A stretch of DNA of 64,000 bases from Falsiroseomonas oleicola (GTDB taxonomy: Bacteria > Pseudomonadota > Alphaproteobacteria > Acetobacterales > Acetobacteraceae): NCBI RefSeq assembly GCF_019029495.1, contig NZ_JAERQM010000007.1:62001-126000 (forward strand). Direction: 5' to 3'. The position numbers and the translations under genes were made by a program. Shown here piece by piece: positions 9,857 to 17,835 of this stretch (position 1 is its first letter; every line of letters begins with the position of its first letter). The notes beneath the pieces are model-generated. The model worked only from the letters and a program-made list of their open reading frames with translations, had not been told where the DNA came from and ran no database searches.

Positions 9857-9953
9857 GGCTGATCCCCGCGCGTTACGTCAAATTCACACGCGGGCAACGC
9901 CACAATCCGGACTTGGTTGCGGAGGGTCCTACTTCATCGACGACAGGATCAGC

Positions 9954-10505
9954 CTATTTGCCCGCAACCACCACCATGGCCGGCTTCAGCAGGCGGCCAT
10001 GCAGGGTCCAGGCGGGCGTCCAGGCCTGGATCACGGTACCGGGCTCCATGCCCTCCGGCGCCGGCTGCTCCGCCATCGCCTGGTGCAGTTCCGGGTCGAA
10101 GGGCTGGCCCTGGGCGTCGAGCTTCGCCACGCCATGGCGTTCCAGCATGGTGACGAAGGCGCGCTCCACACCCTCGAAGCCGCCGCGCATCTTGCCGATC
10201 AGTTCCGGCTCGTCCTCGGTGGCGGGGGGCAGGCTGTCCAGGCCACGGCGGAGGTTCTCGGCGGTCTCGACCACGTCGCGGGCGAATTTCTGCACGGCAT
10301 AGAGCCGCGAATCCTCGATCTCGCGCTTGGTGCGGCTGCGGAGGTTCTGCATCTCGGCCTCGGCCCGCAGCCACTTCTCCCGCATCTGGCCCAGCTCCGC
10401 CTCCAGCGCGGCGATGCGCTCGGCATCGCTTTGCGGCGGCGCGGCCTCGGTGGCGGCTTCGGCCGGGGTCTCGGCGGGGGTTGGCGTGTCCTGGGTATCG
10501 CTCAT
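9954..10505 (-). CDS. grpE: GrpE nucleotide-exchange factor, 183 aa
   Basis: Co-chaperone that releases ADP from DnaK. An acidic, Pro/Ala-rich N-terminal tail (about residues 1-28) is followed by a long coiled coil (ERIAALEAELGQMREKWLRA...), the RSRTKREIEDSRLYAVQKFA region, and a beta-rich C-terminal domain with FDPELHQAM and GTVIQAWTPAWTLHGRLLKPA, all typical GrpE signatures. The ATG at 10505 fits family length; an upstream in-frame ATG at 10556 would add 17 unrelated residues. No hrcA, dnaK or dnaJ is next to it, so grpE stands alone here. It is divergent from murJ across 115 bases. Confidence 0.95.
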   Translation of the reverse strand: MSDTQDTPTPAETPAEAATEAAPPQSDAERIAALEAELGQMREKWLRAEAEMQNLRSRTKREIEDSRLYAVQKFARDVVETAENLRRGLDSLPPATEDEPELIGKMRGGFEGVERAFVTMLERHGVAKLDAQGQPFDPELHQAMAEQPAPEGMEPGTVIQAWTPAWTLHGRLLKPAMVVVAGK

Positions 10506-10620
10506 GGATCGACTGTCTGACTCGCGCGAAGTGGGTCGGAATCGCTGGCCCTTCACCTAGGCGCCCGGTGGCGGCGGGGCAAGCACTTGCACCGGCCCTG
10601 TTCCGGCCTACACAGGCCGG

Positions 10621-12156
10621 ATGCTACGCAGCGTCTTCACCGTCGGCGGCTGGACCATGGCGAGCCGCATCCTCGGCTTCGCCCGGGACATGCTGATCGC
10701 GTCGCGCCTCGGCGCCGGGCCGGTGGCCGATGCCTTCTTCATCGCCCTCAAGCTGCCCAACCTGTTCCGGCGGCTGTTCGGGGAGGGGGCCTTCAATGCC
10801 GCCTTCGTGCCCGCCTTCGCCGGCAGCTTCGCGCTGGACGGGCCGGCCAGGGCGCGGGCGCTGGCCAATTCGCTGGCCGGGCTGATGTCGATCTGGCTGG
10901 CCTTCCTGGTGATCCTCGGCATGGTCTTCATGCCGCAATTGCTGTTTGTGCTGGCGCCGGGCTTTTCGGGGGAAAGGCTGGATCTCGCGGTGGAGATGAC
11001 GCGGATCACCTTCCCCTACCTGCTGTTCATCTGCCTGGCCGCGCTGGTTTCCGGCGTGCTGAACGGCATGAACCGCTTCGGCGCGGCGGCGGCCACGCCG
11101 GTGCTGTTCAACGTCACGGCGATGGCGGCCCTGCTCGGCCTGACGCCTTTCGTGGCGACGCCGGGCCATGCCCTGTCCTGGGGTGTCGTGGCATCGGGCG
11201 TGCTGCAGCTCGGCCTGCTGCTGGTGGCGGTGCGGCAGGCGGGGATGGCGATCAATCCGCTGTCGCGGCCGGTGCTGACGCCGGATGTGCGGGCGGTGCT
11301 GCGGCGGATGGTGCCGGGGCTGTTCGGCGCGGGGGTGACGCAGTTGAACCTCGCCATCGACGTGGTGCTCGCCTCCCTGCTGCCGGCCGGGGCTGTCAGC
11401 TACCTGTATTATGCCGACCGGGTGGCGCAATTGCCGCTCGGCGTCATCGGCGCGGCGGTGGGCACGGCGCTGCTGCCGCTGCTGGCGCGGCAGCTCCGCA
11501 CCGGCAAGGCGCTGGCGGCGCATCGCAGCCAGAACCGCGCCATCGAACTGTCCCTGGCCTTCGCCCTGCCGGCGGCGCTGGCCATCGCCGTCACCGCCAC
11601 GCCGATCATCATGGCCCTGTTCGAGCGCGGCCGGTTCGATGCCGCGGCCACTGCGGCCACTGCCGGGGCGCTGGTGGCCGGCGCCATCGGCCTGCCGGCC
11701 TTCGTGCTGGTGAAGGCGCTGACGCCCGGCTTCTTCGCGCGGGGCGATACGGCGACACCGGTGAAGGTGGGGCTGGTGGTGGTGGTGCTGAACCTCGCGC
11801 TGAATCTGGCGCTGATCCCCTTCCTGGCCCATGTCGGCATCGCGCTGGCCACCTCCATCGCCGCCTGGGTGAATGTGGCGATCCTGGCGGTGCTGCTGAC
11901 CCGGCGGCGGCAATTGCTGCTGGACCGGCGGCTGCGCCGGCGGGCGCCGCGGCTGCTGGCGGCGGGGGTGGTCATGGGCGTGGTCCTGTGGGCGATGGCC
12001 GCCGTGCTGTTCCCGCTGGATGGCACGCTGCCGCGTTTCCTGGCGCTGGCGGCGCTGATCGCCGCTGGGCTCGTCACCTATTTCGGCAGCGCCCAGCTTC
12101 TGGGGGGGATGGACCTGCGGGAGGCGGCGCGGATGCTGCGCCGCCGTCAGGCCTAG
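10621..12156 (+). CDS. murJ: Lipid II flippase MurJ, 511 aa
   Basis: Flips lipid II across the inner membrane for peptidoglycan synthesis. The N-terminus (TVGGWTMASRILGFARD, then KLPNLFRRLFGEGAFNAAFVP) is the standard MurJ/MviN opening, and about 14 hydrophobic segments follow across the full length. Length is normal for the family. The Arg residues of the first helix and of the FRRLFGEG loop, important in the central cavity of MurJ, are present. The 3' end overlaps the convergent P-type ATPase gene by 4 bases. Confidence 0.96.
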   Translation: MLRSVFTVGGWTMASRILGFARDMLIASRLGAGPVADAFFIALKLPNLFRRLFGEGAFNAAFVPAFAGSFALDGPARARALANSLAGLMSIWLAFLVILGMVFMPQLLFVLAPGFSGERLDLAVEMTRITFPYLLFICLAALVSGVLNGMNRFGAAAATPVLFNVTAMAALLGLTPFVATPGHALSWGVVASGVLQLGLLLVAVRQAGMAINPLSRPVLTPDVRAVLRRMVPGLFGAGVTQLNLAIDVVLASLLPAGAVSYLYYADRVAQLPLGVIGAAVGTALLPLLARQLRTGKALAAHRSQNRAIELSLAFALPAALAIAVTATPIIMALFERGRFDAAATAATAGALVAGAIGLPAFVLVKALTPGFFARGDTATPVKVGLVVVVLNLALNLALIPFLAHVGIALATSIAAWVNVAILAVLLTRRRQLLLDRRLRRRAPRLLAAGVVMGVVLWAMAAVLFPLDGTLPRFLALAALIAAGLVTYFGSAQLLGGMDLREAARMLRRRQA

Positions 12157-14423
12157 CGCCCCGACTTCTCCGGCGCATCCAGCCCCGCCAGCACCTCCTC
12201 CTCCACCGCCAGGTGCAGGCGCAGCAGCGCCTCCAGCGCGAAGAGGGTCCGGCGCAGCTCCGCCTCCCCCGCCGCCACCCCCGCCGTCGCGGCGTGGCGC
12301 AGCAGGGTGGCGAGGCGCTCGGCCAGGGTCTCGATCTCGGCATGCATGCGGATCAGCGGCGCCATCGGGTCCTGGCCGCCGAGCAGCCGCGCGGCTTCAG
12401 GATACAGGGTCTGTTCCTCCGCCCGCTGATGCGGCAGCAATTCGGCGCGCAGCCGGGCTTCCAGCGCCGCGAGCACGGGCAGGTCGGGCCTGGTCGCGGC
12501 GGCGCCCAGCGCCTCCGCCAACTGGCGCAGCCCGGCATGTTCGCCATGCCGCGCCACCAGACCGGCGGCTTCCGGCAGGACGGCCGGCGCCGCATCCTCC
12601 CGTCCCGGGCGCAGGGCGGTCAGGGCATAGAGAATCGCGGCGACGTCGATCGCCTCCTGCACCAGGGCGCCGGCCAAAGGCGGCAGCAGCCCGGCGGCGG
12701 CGAAGCCCATGGCGAGGCCGGACAGCGCCATGCCGAGCCAGATGGCGCGCAGCGCGATGGCCCGCGACCGGCGGGCGATCGCCACCGCCTCCGCCACCCG
12801 GTCGACGCGGTCCACCAGCAGCACCACATCGCCGGCCTCCGCCGCCGCCGCGGTGCCGGCGGCGCCCATGGCGATGCCGACATCGGCCGCGGCGAGGGCC
12901 GGCGCGTCATTCACGCCATCGCCGACCATGGCGGTGGGCGCCGCGCCCACTTCCGCGCGGATGGCGGCGAGCTTCTGTTCCGGCGACTGCTCCGCCAGCA
13001 CCGCATCCAGCCGCAGCGCCCGGCCGATCGGCGCCACCGCGGCCTCCCGGTCCCCGCTCAGTAGGACGATGCGGGTGATGCCCAGGGCGCGCAGCCGGCG
13101 CACCGCGCGCGGCGCATCCTGGCGCAGCCCATCGGCCATGACGAAGGCCGCCGCCATGCGGCCTTCCACCGCCAGCCAGGCGACCGAGCCCGCCGCCGCC
13201 GCGACCTCCGCGGTCAGGCCGAAGCCCGGCTGTGGGGCGATACCCTGGTCGCGCAGGAACCCCTCCGAGCCCAGCAGCAGCGCCTGGCCCTCCACCTGGC
13301 CGGACAGGCCGCCGCCCGCCACCTCCTCCACCCGGTCCGGCACCGGCAGCACCAGTCCGCGCGCGGCGGCGGCGGCGACCAGGGCGGCGGAGACCGGATG
13401 GGTGGAGCCCTGGGCCAGCGCCGCCGCCAGCCGCAGCCCGGCCTCCCGCCCCAGCGCCGGATCGGCATCCATCGCGGCGAGGCGCGGCTGGCCGGGCGTC
13501 AGTGTGCCGGTCTTGTCGAAGACCACCGTGCGCAGCCGCGCCAGCCTCTCCAGCGCGCCGCCGCCCTTCACCACGATGCCGCGCCGCGCCGCCCGGCCGA
13601 TGCCGGCCATCAGCGCCACCGGTGCGGCCAGGATCAGCGGGCAAGGCGTCGCCACCACCAGCACCGCCACCGCCCGCAGCGGATCGCCCGAAAACATCCA
13701 GGCGCCGCCGGCCAGCAGCGCCGTGGCGGCGGTGAAGCCCAGCGCCCAGCGATCCGCCAGCCGGGCCAGCGGCGCGCGCGCCTCCGCCGCCTGCCGGGTC
13801 AGGCGGATGATGGCGGCATAGGTGCTGGCTTCGGCGGATTGCCCGGCCCGCATGCGGAAGGCGGCGCCGGCATTCACCGCGCCGCTGCGCAAAGCGGCGC
13901 CGGGGGCGAGGGAGACGGGCAGCGCCTCCCCGGTCAGGGCGCTTTCATCGAGGGTGGCGGCATCACCCTCCAGCCGCCCATCGGCCGGAATCTGGGCGCC
14001 GGGGCGGATCAGCAGAAGGTCGCCGGGGCGGATCTCGGCGACGGGCACCTCCGCCACCGCCTCCCCCTCCAGCCGCAGGGCCAGGCGGGGCGCGCGGGCC
14101 ATCAGGCTGGTCAGGGCATCCCGCGCCCGGCCCTGCGCCCATTCCTCCAGCGCCTCGCCACCCGCCACCATCAGCGCGATGACGGCGGCCGCGGCCGCTT
14201 CCCCCACGGCCAGCGCGCCGAGCATGGCCGCCAGCGCCACCACATCCACGCCGAGCCGCCCGCCCAGCAGCGCCCGTGCCAGGTTCAGCGCGACATGCAG
14301 GGCGACCGGCAGGCAGGTGAGGCCGAAGGCCCAGGGCGCCAGGTCGCCCCGCCCGGCCAGCAGCAGCCCGGCGCCCACCGACAGCCCGGCCATAGCCCAG
14401 ATCAGCAACAGATGTCGGCGCAT
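12153..14423 (-). CDS. P1B-type metal ATPase with C-terminal hemerythrin domain (P1B-5-like), 756 aa
   Basis: Exports a transition metal ion using ATP. Four membrane helices precede the actuator domain (TGE at 164-166). The metal-site helix carries TPCP at 259-262 instead of CPC. The phosphorylation site D303-KTGTLT, THP at 341-343 and GDGVND at 501-506 follow, then two last helices (LVQEAID). Residues about 615-750 form a hemerythrin-like four-helix bundle with His/Glu candidates at H626, H665-E669, H694 and H737-E741. A TPC motif, no N-terminal metal-binding domain and a C-terminal hemerythrin domain together match the P1B-5 class (for example Sinorhizobium Nia), associated with nickel and iron. 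The metal here is inferred, not shown. No metal-responsive regulator is adjacent. Confidence 0.88.
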   Translation of the reverse strand: MRRHLLLIWAMAGLSVGAGLLLAGRGDLAPWAFGLTCLPVALHVALNLARALLGGRLGVDVVALAAMLGALAVGEAAAAAVIALMVAGGEALEEWAQGRARDALTSLMARAPRLALRLEGEAVAEVPVAEIRPGDLLLIRPGAQIPADGRLEGDAATLDESALTGEALPVSLAPGAALRSGAVNAGAAFRMRAGQSAEASTYAAIIRLTRQAAEARAPLARLADRWALGFTAATALLAGGAWMFSGDPLRAVAVLVVATPCPLILAAPVALMAGIGRAARRGIVVKGGGALERLARLRTVVFDKTGTLTPGQPRLAAMDADPALGREAGLRLAAALAQGSTHPVSAALVAAAAARGLVLPVPDRVEEVAGGGLSGQVEGQALLLGSEGFLRDQGIAPQPGFGLTAEVAAAAGSVAWLAVEGRMAAAFVMADGLRQDAPRAVRRLRALGITRIVLLSGDREAAVAPIGRALRLDAVLAEQSPEQKLAAIRAEVGAAPTAMVGDGVNDAPALAAADVGIAMGAAGTAAAAEAGDVVLLVDRVDRVAEAVAIARRSRAIALRAIWLGMALSGLAMGFAAAGLLPPLAGALVQEAIDVAAILYALTALRPGREDAAPAVLPEAAGLVARHGEHAGLRQLAEALGAAATRPDLPVLAALEARLRAELLPHQRAEEQTLYPEAARLLGGQDPMAPLIRMHAEIETLAERLATLLRHAATAGVAAGEAELRRTLFALEALLRLHLAVEEEVLAGLDAPEKSGR

Positions 14424-14514
14424 GGGCTGGCTTGTCCTCGGTCAGGATGGCTGGCGAGGGCCATCCTGCGCCATTTCCGCCGGCCCTGGCTTGCGCCGGA
14501 TCAAGCCGTGCCGT

Positions 14515-16107
14515 TCAGCGCGCCGGCTTCTCGATGTTCCAGATCACCGGGAAGCCGAAATCGATCACGCCGCGCAGCTCGCTGCGCCAGACCGCCGGGC
14601 TGCGGAACTGGCCGGCGATGGGGAAGGTGGCGGCCTCGAAGGACAGTTTCTGCAACTGCCCGGCCAGCTCCCGCCGCCGCGCCGGGTCGCTCTCCGCCTC
14701 GAACTGCTGCAGCACCGGGGACATCGCCGCGTCGCAATAGCCCCAGGGCTGGTTGTCGGTGCAGTTGAAGCCGACGCCCATGTTGGACAGCGGATTGGCC
14801 AGGTCGAAGCCGGTATAGACCACCGGCACGATGTTCCAGCCGCCCTGGTCCAGCGGCTGGCGCTGCACCCAGCGCTGCGCGATGGAGGCCCAGTCGCTGG
14901 CCTGGACATCCAGGTTGAAGCCGGCCCGCTTCAGCCGGTCGATCATCACCAGCCCATAGGGGTTCAGCAGCGGGCTGTCCGCCGGGTGCAGCAGCACCAC
15001 GCGCTGGTTGGTGTAGCCGGCCTGCTGCAACAGGGCCTTGGCGCGATCGAGGCTGGGCTGGGCGATCAGCTCGCTGCCATTGGTGCTGGAATAGGGCGCG
15101 CCGCACATGAACAGGCTGGCGCAATCCGGCTGGCCCAGGCCCTCGCCGAAGCCCGCGCCCGCCAGCACCTCCGTCCGGTCCAGCGCCTGCTGCACGGCGC
15201 GGCGCACCAGCACATTGTCGAAGGGCGGCAGGTAGTGGTTGAGGCTGGCGCAATACATCAGCGTCGCCTGGCCGCCGGCCTCGGCGATCTTCATCGCGCG
15301 ATTGCTGCGCAGCCGTGGCAGGTAGTCGACCGGGGCGTATTCCAGATAGTCCACCTCCCCGGTCTGGAGCGCCGCGACGCGCAGGCCGGGGTCGGCCATG
15401 GTGCCCATCTCGACATGGTCGAGCTTCGCCACCTTGCCGCCGGCCAGCCCATCGGCCGGTTCGTCGCGCGGCACGTAGCGCGGGTTGCGGATGAAGCTCG
15501 CACGCTCCCCGGGTATCCAGCCGGCGCGCTGGAAGATGAAGGGGCCGGAACCCATGATCTCCGGCACCTGCTGCGACGGTGGCGTGCCATTGGCGATGCG
15601 GGCCGGCATGATGAAGGGCACATGCACGGAAGGCTTTCCGAGCGCCTCCAGCACGCCGCCAAAGGGCTTTGCCAGTTTCAGCACGAAGTGCCGCGCATCG
15701 GTCGCGGTGAGGCTTTCGGTGGAGGCCATCAGGCGGCGGCCGATGGAATCGCGACCACCCCAGCGCTTGAGCGAGGCGACGCAATCCTCCGCCGTCACCG
15801 GACTGCCGTCATGGAAGGCGAGGCCGGGGCGCAGCGCGAAGGTCCAGGTCAGGCGATCCGCGCTGACCTCCCAGCCCTGCAGCATCTGCGGCTTGTAGTC
15901 GCCCCGGCTGTCCATCGAGACCAGCGTGTCGAAGACAAGGTACGCGAAATTCCGGGTGACGAAGCTGGGGCTGGAGATCGGGTCGAGGTTCTGAAGCCCG
16001 ACATTGACGATGAAGCGGAAGGGCGCCGCCTGCGCCCGGGCGCGGGGGGTTGTGCCGAGGAGGGTGATGCCGGCGCCCGCCAGCGCCAGTCGCCTGGTGA
16101 TCTGCAT
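14515..16107 (-). CDS. ABC transporter substrate-binding protein, peptide/nickel (SBP_bac_5) family, 530 aa
   Basis: Periplasmic binding protein of the DppA/OppA class. It has an export signal with paired Arg (MQITRRLALAGAGITLL...) ending near RARAQ. Family landmarks are the NLDP region after the signal, the WTFALRPGLAFHDGSPVTAEDCVASLKRW block, and a C-terminal GYCDAAMSPVLQQFEAE-like lobe. The ATG at 16107 follows GAGGAGAG by 6 bases; an in-frame start at 16173 lacks such support. No permease or ATPase genes are beside it, so it is an orphan and must work with a transporter encoded elsewhere. Likely ligand: an oligopeptide or similar, unproven. Confidence 0.9.
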   Translation of the reverse strand: MQITRRLALAGAGITLLGTTPRARAQAAPFRFIVNVGLQNLDPISSPSFVTRNFAYLVFDTLVSMDSRGDYKPQMLQGWEVSADRLTWTFALRPGLAFHDGSPVTAEDCVASLKRWGGRDSIGRRLMASTESLTATDARHFVLKLAKPFGGVLEALGKPSVHVPFIMPARIANGTPPSQQVPEIMGSGPFIFQRAGWIPGERASFIRNPRYVPRDEPADGLAGGKVAKLDHVEMGTMADPGLRVAALQTGEVDYLEYAPVDYLPRLRSNRAMKIAEAGGQATLMYCASLNHYLPPFDNVLVRRAVQQALDRTEVLAGAGFGEGLGQPDCASLFMCGAPYSSTNGSELIAQPSLDRAKALLQQAGYTNQRVVLLHPADSPLLNPYGLVMIDRLKRAGFNLDVQASDWASIAQRWVQRQPLDQGGWNIVPVVYTGFDLANPLSNMGVGFNCTDNQPWGYCDAAMSPVLQQFEAESDPARRRELAGQLQKLSFEAATFPIAGQFRSPAVWRSELRGVIDFGFPVIWNIEKPAR

Positions 16108-16236
16108 GCACGGCTCTCCTCGGTTCGGCGGAGCCCCGGGATGCTCAGGCCGGGGTTGCTTCGATGCTCTCAACGAAGCATACGCGCCCGGCGTCTGTGG
16201 TGAAGACCATGAATACAGCTGATATGCGCGGCGCGG

Positions 16237-17361
16237 TCAGCCCGGCGCCAGCCGCAGGATGCGACCGCGCGCCTCATCGGTCAGGACCAGAACGGCGCCA
16301 TCCTGTGCCACCAGCACATCCCGCATGCGGATGCGGCGGTCGAACAGCAGCCGTTCCTCTCCGGTGATCCGGTCGCCATCGGTGGTCAGCCGCACCAGGC
16401 CCGGCTGGTTCAGCGCGGCGACGAACAGGCTGCGCCGCCATTCGGGGAAGGCCGCCGCATCATAGAAGGCGATGCCGGAGGGGCTGATGACCGGGGTCCA
16501 GACCCGGATCGGGTCCTCCATCCCCGGCGCCGAGGTTCGGTCGCTGATGCCGGTGCCACTGTAGTTCACGCCATGCGTCACCAACGGCCAGCCGTAGTTG
16601 CGTCCGGCACGGATGATGTTCGCCTCATCCCCGCCGCGCGGGCCGTGTTCCAGCGACCACAGGCTGCCGGTCCAGGGGTTGAAGGCCAGGCCCTGGGGAT
16701 GCCGGTGGCCATAGGTGAAGACCTCCGCCCGCGCGCCGGCGCGATTGACAAAGGGGTTGTCCGGCTGGGGGCGGCCCTCGCGGTCCACCCGCAGCACCTT
16801 GCCCGCCAGGTCGTCCAGCCGCTGCGCCCGCATGCGGTCCACATTGCGGTCACCGGTGGACAGATACAGCCGCCCATCCGGGCCGAAGGCGATGCGGCAG
16901 CCGTAATGCTGGCGGCCGGAGGATTGCGCCGGCGTCGCATCCAGGATCGGCGTCACCGCCTCCAGCCCTTGCTCACCCAGCCGGGCACGCACCAGCCGGG
17001 TCAGGGCGCCGCCCTGCACCAGCATGGCCTGGCAGAGGAAGATTTCGCGGCTGGTCTCGAAATCCGGGCCGAGTTCCACGTCGAGCAACCCGCCCTGGCT
17101 CGCGGCCTCCACCTCCGGCACCCCCGGCAGGGGCGGGGACAGGCTGCCGTCGCGGCCGACGATGCGCAGCCGGCCGGGGCGTTCCGTCACCAGCAGCCGC
17201 CCATCCGGCAGTAGCGCGGCGCCCCAGGGGCGTTCCAGGCCGGTGGCGAAGGTGGTCAGGCGGAAGCTGGCGTGCTCCGAACGAACCACTTCACCCTCCT
17301 GCGCCCAGGCGGACAGGGGGAGAAGGGCGGCGAAAGCGAGGGGGAGGAGACGGTGGATCAT
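16237..17361 (-). CDS. PQQ-dependent aldose sugar dehydrogenase (soluble, YliI-like), 374 aa
   Basis: Periplasmic quinoprotein that oxidises aldoses. A signal peptide (MIHRLLPLAFAALLPLSAWAQ) precedes a six-bladed propeller of the glucose/sorbosone dehydrogenase family. The conserved segments are ERPWGAALLPDGRLLVTERPG, the catalytic-His region YGCRIAFGPDGRLYLSTGDRN, GHRHPQGLAFNP, and WSLEHGPRGGDEAN (calcium/PQQ site). Length is as in E. coli YliI (Asd). It is unrelated in fold detail to the 813-aa membrane-bound PQQ enzyme at 7.4-9.9 kb, so the cell has at least two PQQ sugar oxidases. It lies just downstream of trxA on the same strand, 40 bases away. Confidence 0.9.
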   Translation of the reverse strand: MIHRLLPLAFAALLPLSAWAQEGEVVRSEHASFRLTTFATGLERPWGAALLPDGRLLVTERPGRLRIVGRDGSLSPPLPGVPEVEAASQGGLLDVELGPDFETSREIFLCQAMLVQGGALTRLVRARLGEQGLEAVTPILDATPAQSSGRQHYGCRIAFGPDGRLYLSTGDRNVDRMRAQRLDDLAGKVLRVDREGRPQPDNPFVNRAGARAEVFTYGHRHPQGLAFNPWTGSLWSLEHGPRGGDEANIIRAGRNYGWPLVTHGVNYSGTGISDRTSAPGMEDPIRVWTPVISPSGIAFYDAAAFPEWRRSLFVAALNQPGLVRLTTDGDRITGEERLLFDRRIRMRDVLVAQDGAVLVLTDEARGRILRLAPG

Positions 17362-17401
17362 GACGCCGATGTAAGGCGTTCGCGGCCCACCGCCAGCCCG
17401 A

Positions 17402-17731
17402 TCACGCCAGCTTGGTGGCGACCCAGTCCTTCAGCGCGCTGCGCGGCAGGGCGCCGACCTTGGTGTCCACCGGCTTGCCATCCTTGAACAGGATCATGGT
17501 GGGGATGCCGCGCACCGAATAATCGTTCGGCGTCATCGGGTTGTCGTCGATGTTGACCTTCGCGATGGTCAGCTTGCCGGCATATTCCTGGGCGATCTCG
17601 TCCAGGATCGGGGCCACCATGCGGCAGGGGCCGCACCATTCGGCCCAGAAATCGACCAGGACGGGGCCGGAGGCTTCCAGCACGTCCTGCTTGAAGCTGT
17701 CATCGGTGACAGCCTTGGTGAATTCGCTCAT
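17402..17731 (-). CDS. trxA: Thioredoxin, 109 aa
   Basis: Cytoplasmic dithiol reductant. The active site WCGPC is at residues 32-36, preceded by VLVDFWAE and followed by the cis-Pro segment RGIPTMILF. Length and motif order are those of TrxA. It lies 104 bases downstream of addA on the same strand; addA followed by trxA is a familiar alphaproteobacterial neighbourhood, and trxA very likely also has its own promoter in that gap. Confidence 0.97.
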   Translation of the reverse strand: MSEFTKAVTDDSFKQDVLEASGPVLVDFWAEWCGPCRMVAPILDEIAQEYAGKLTIAKVNIDDNPMTPNDYSVRGIPTMILFKDGKPVDTKVGALPRSALKDWVATKLA

Positions 17732-17835
17732 CGGGAGTCTCCGGGCGCCTCGCGGGGGGCTGGCGCTTTGAAGGCAAGATCGTGGCGGGGAGGGGCCGGG
17801 TCAAGCAAGGGCCATGTTGCGCTGGGCGCAGGCCG

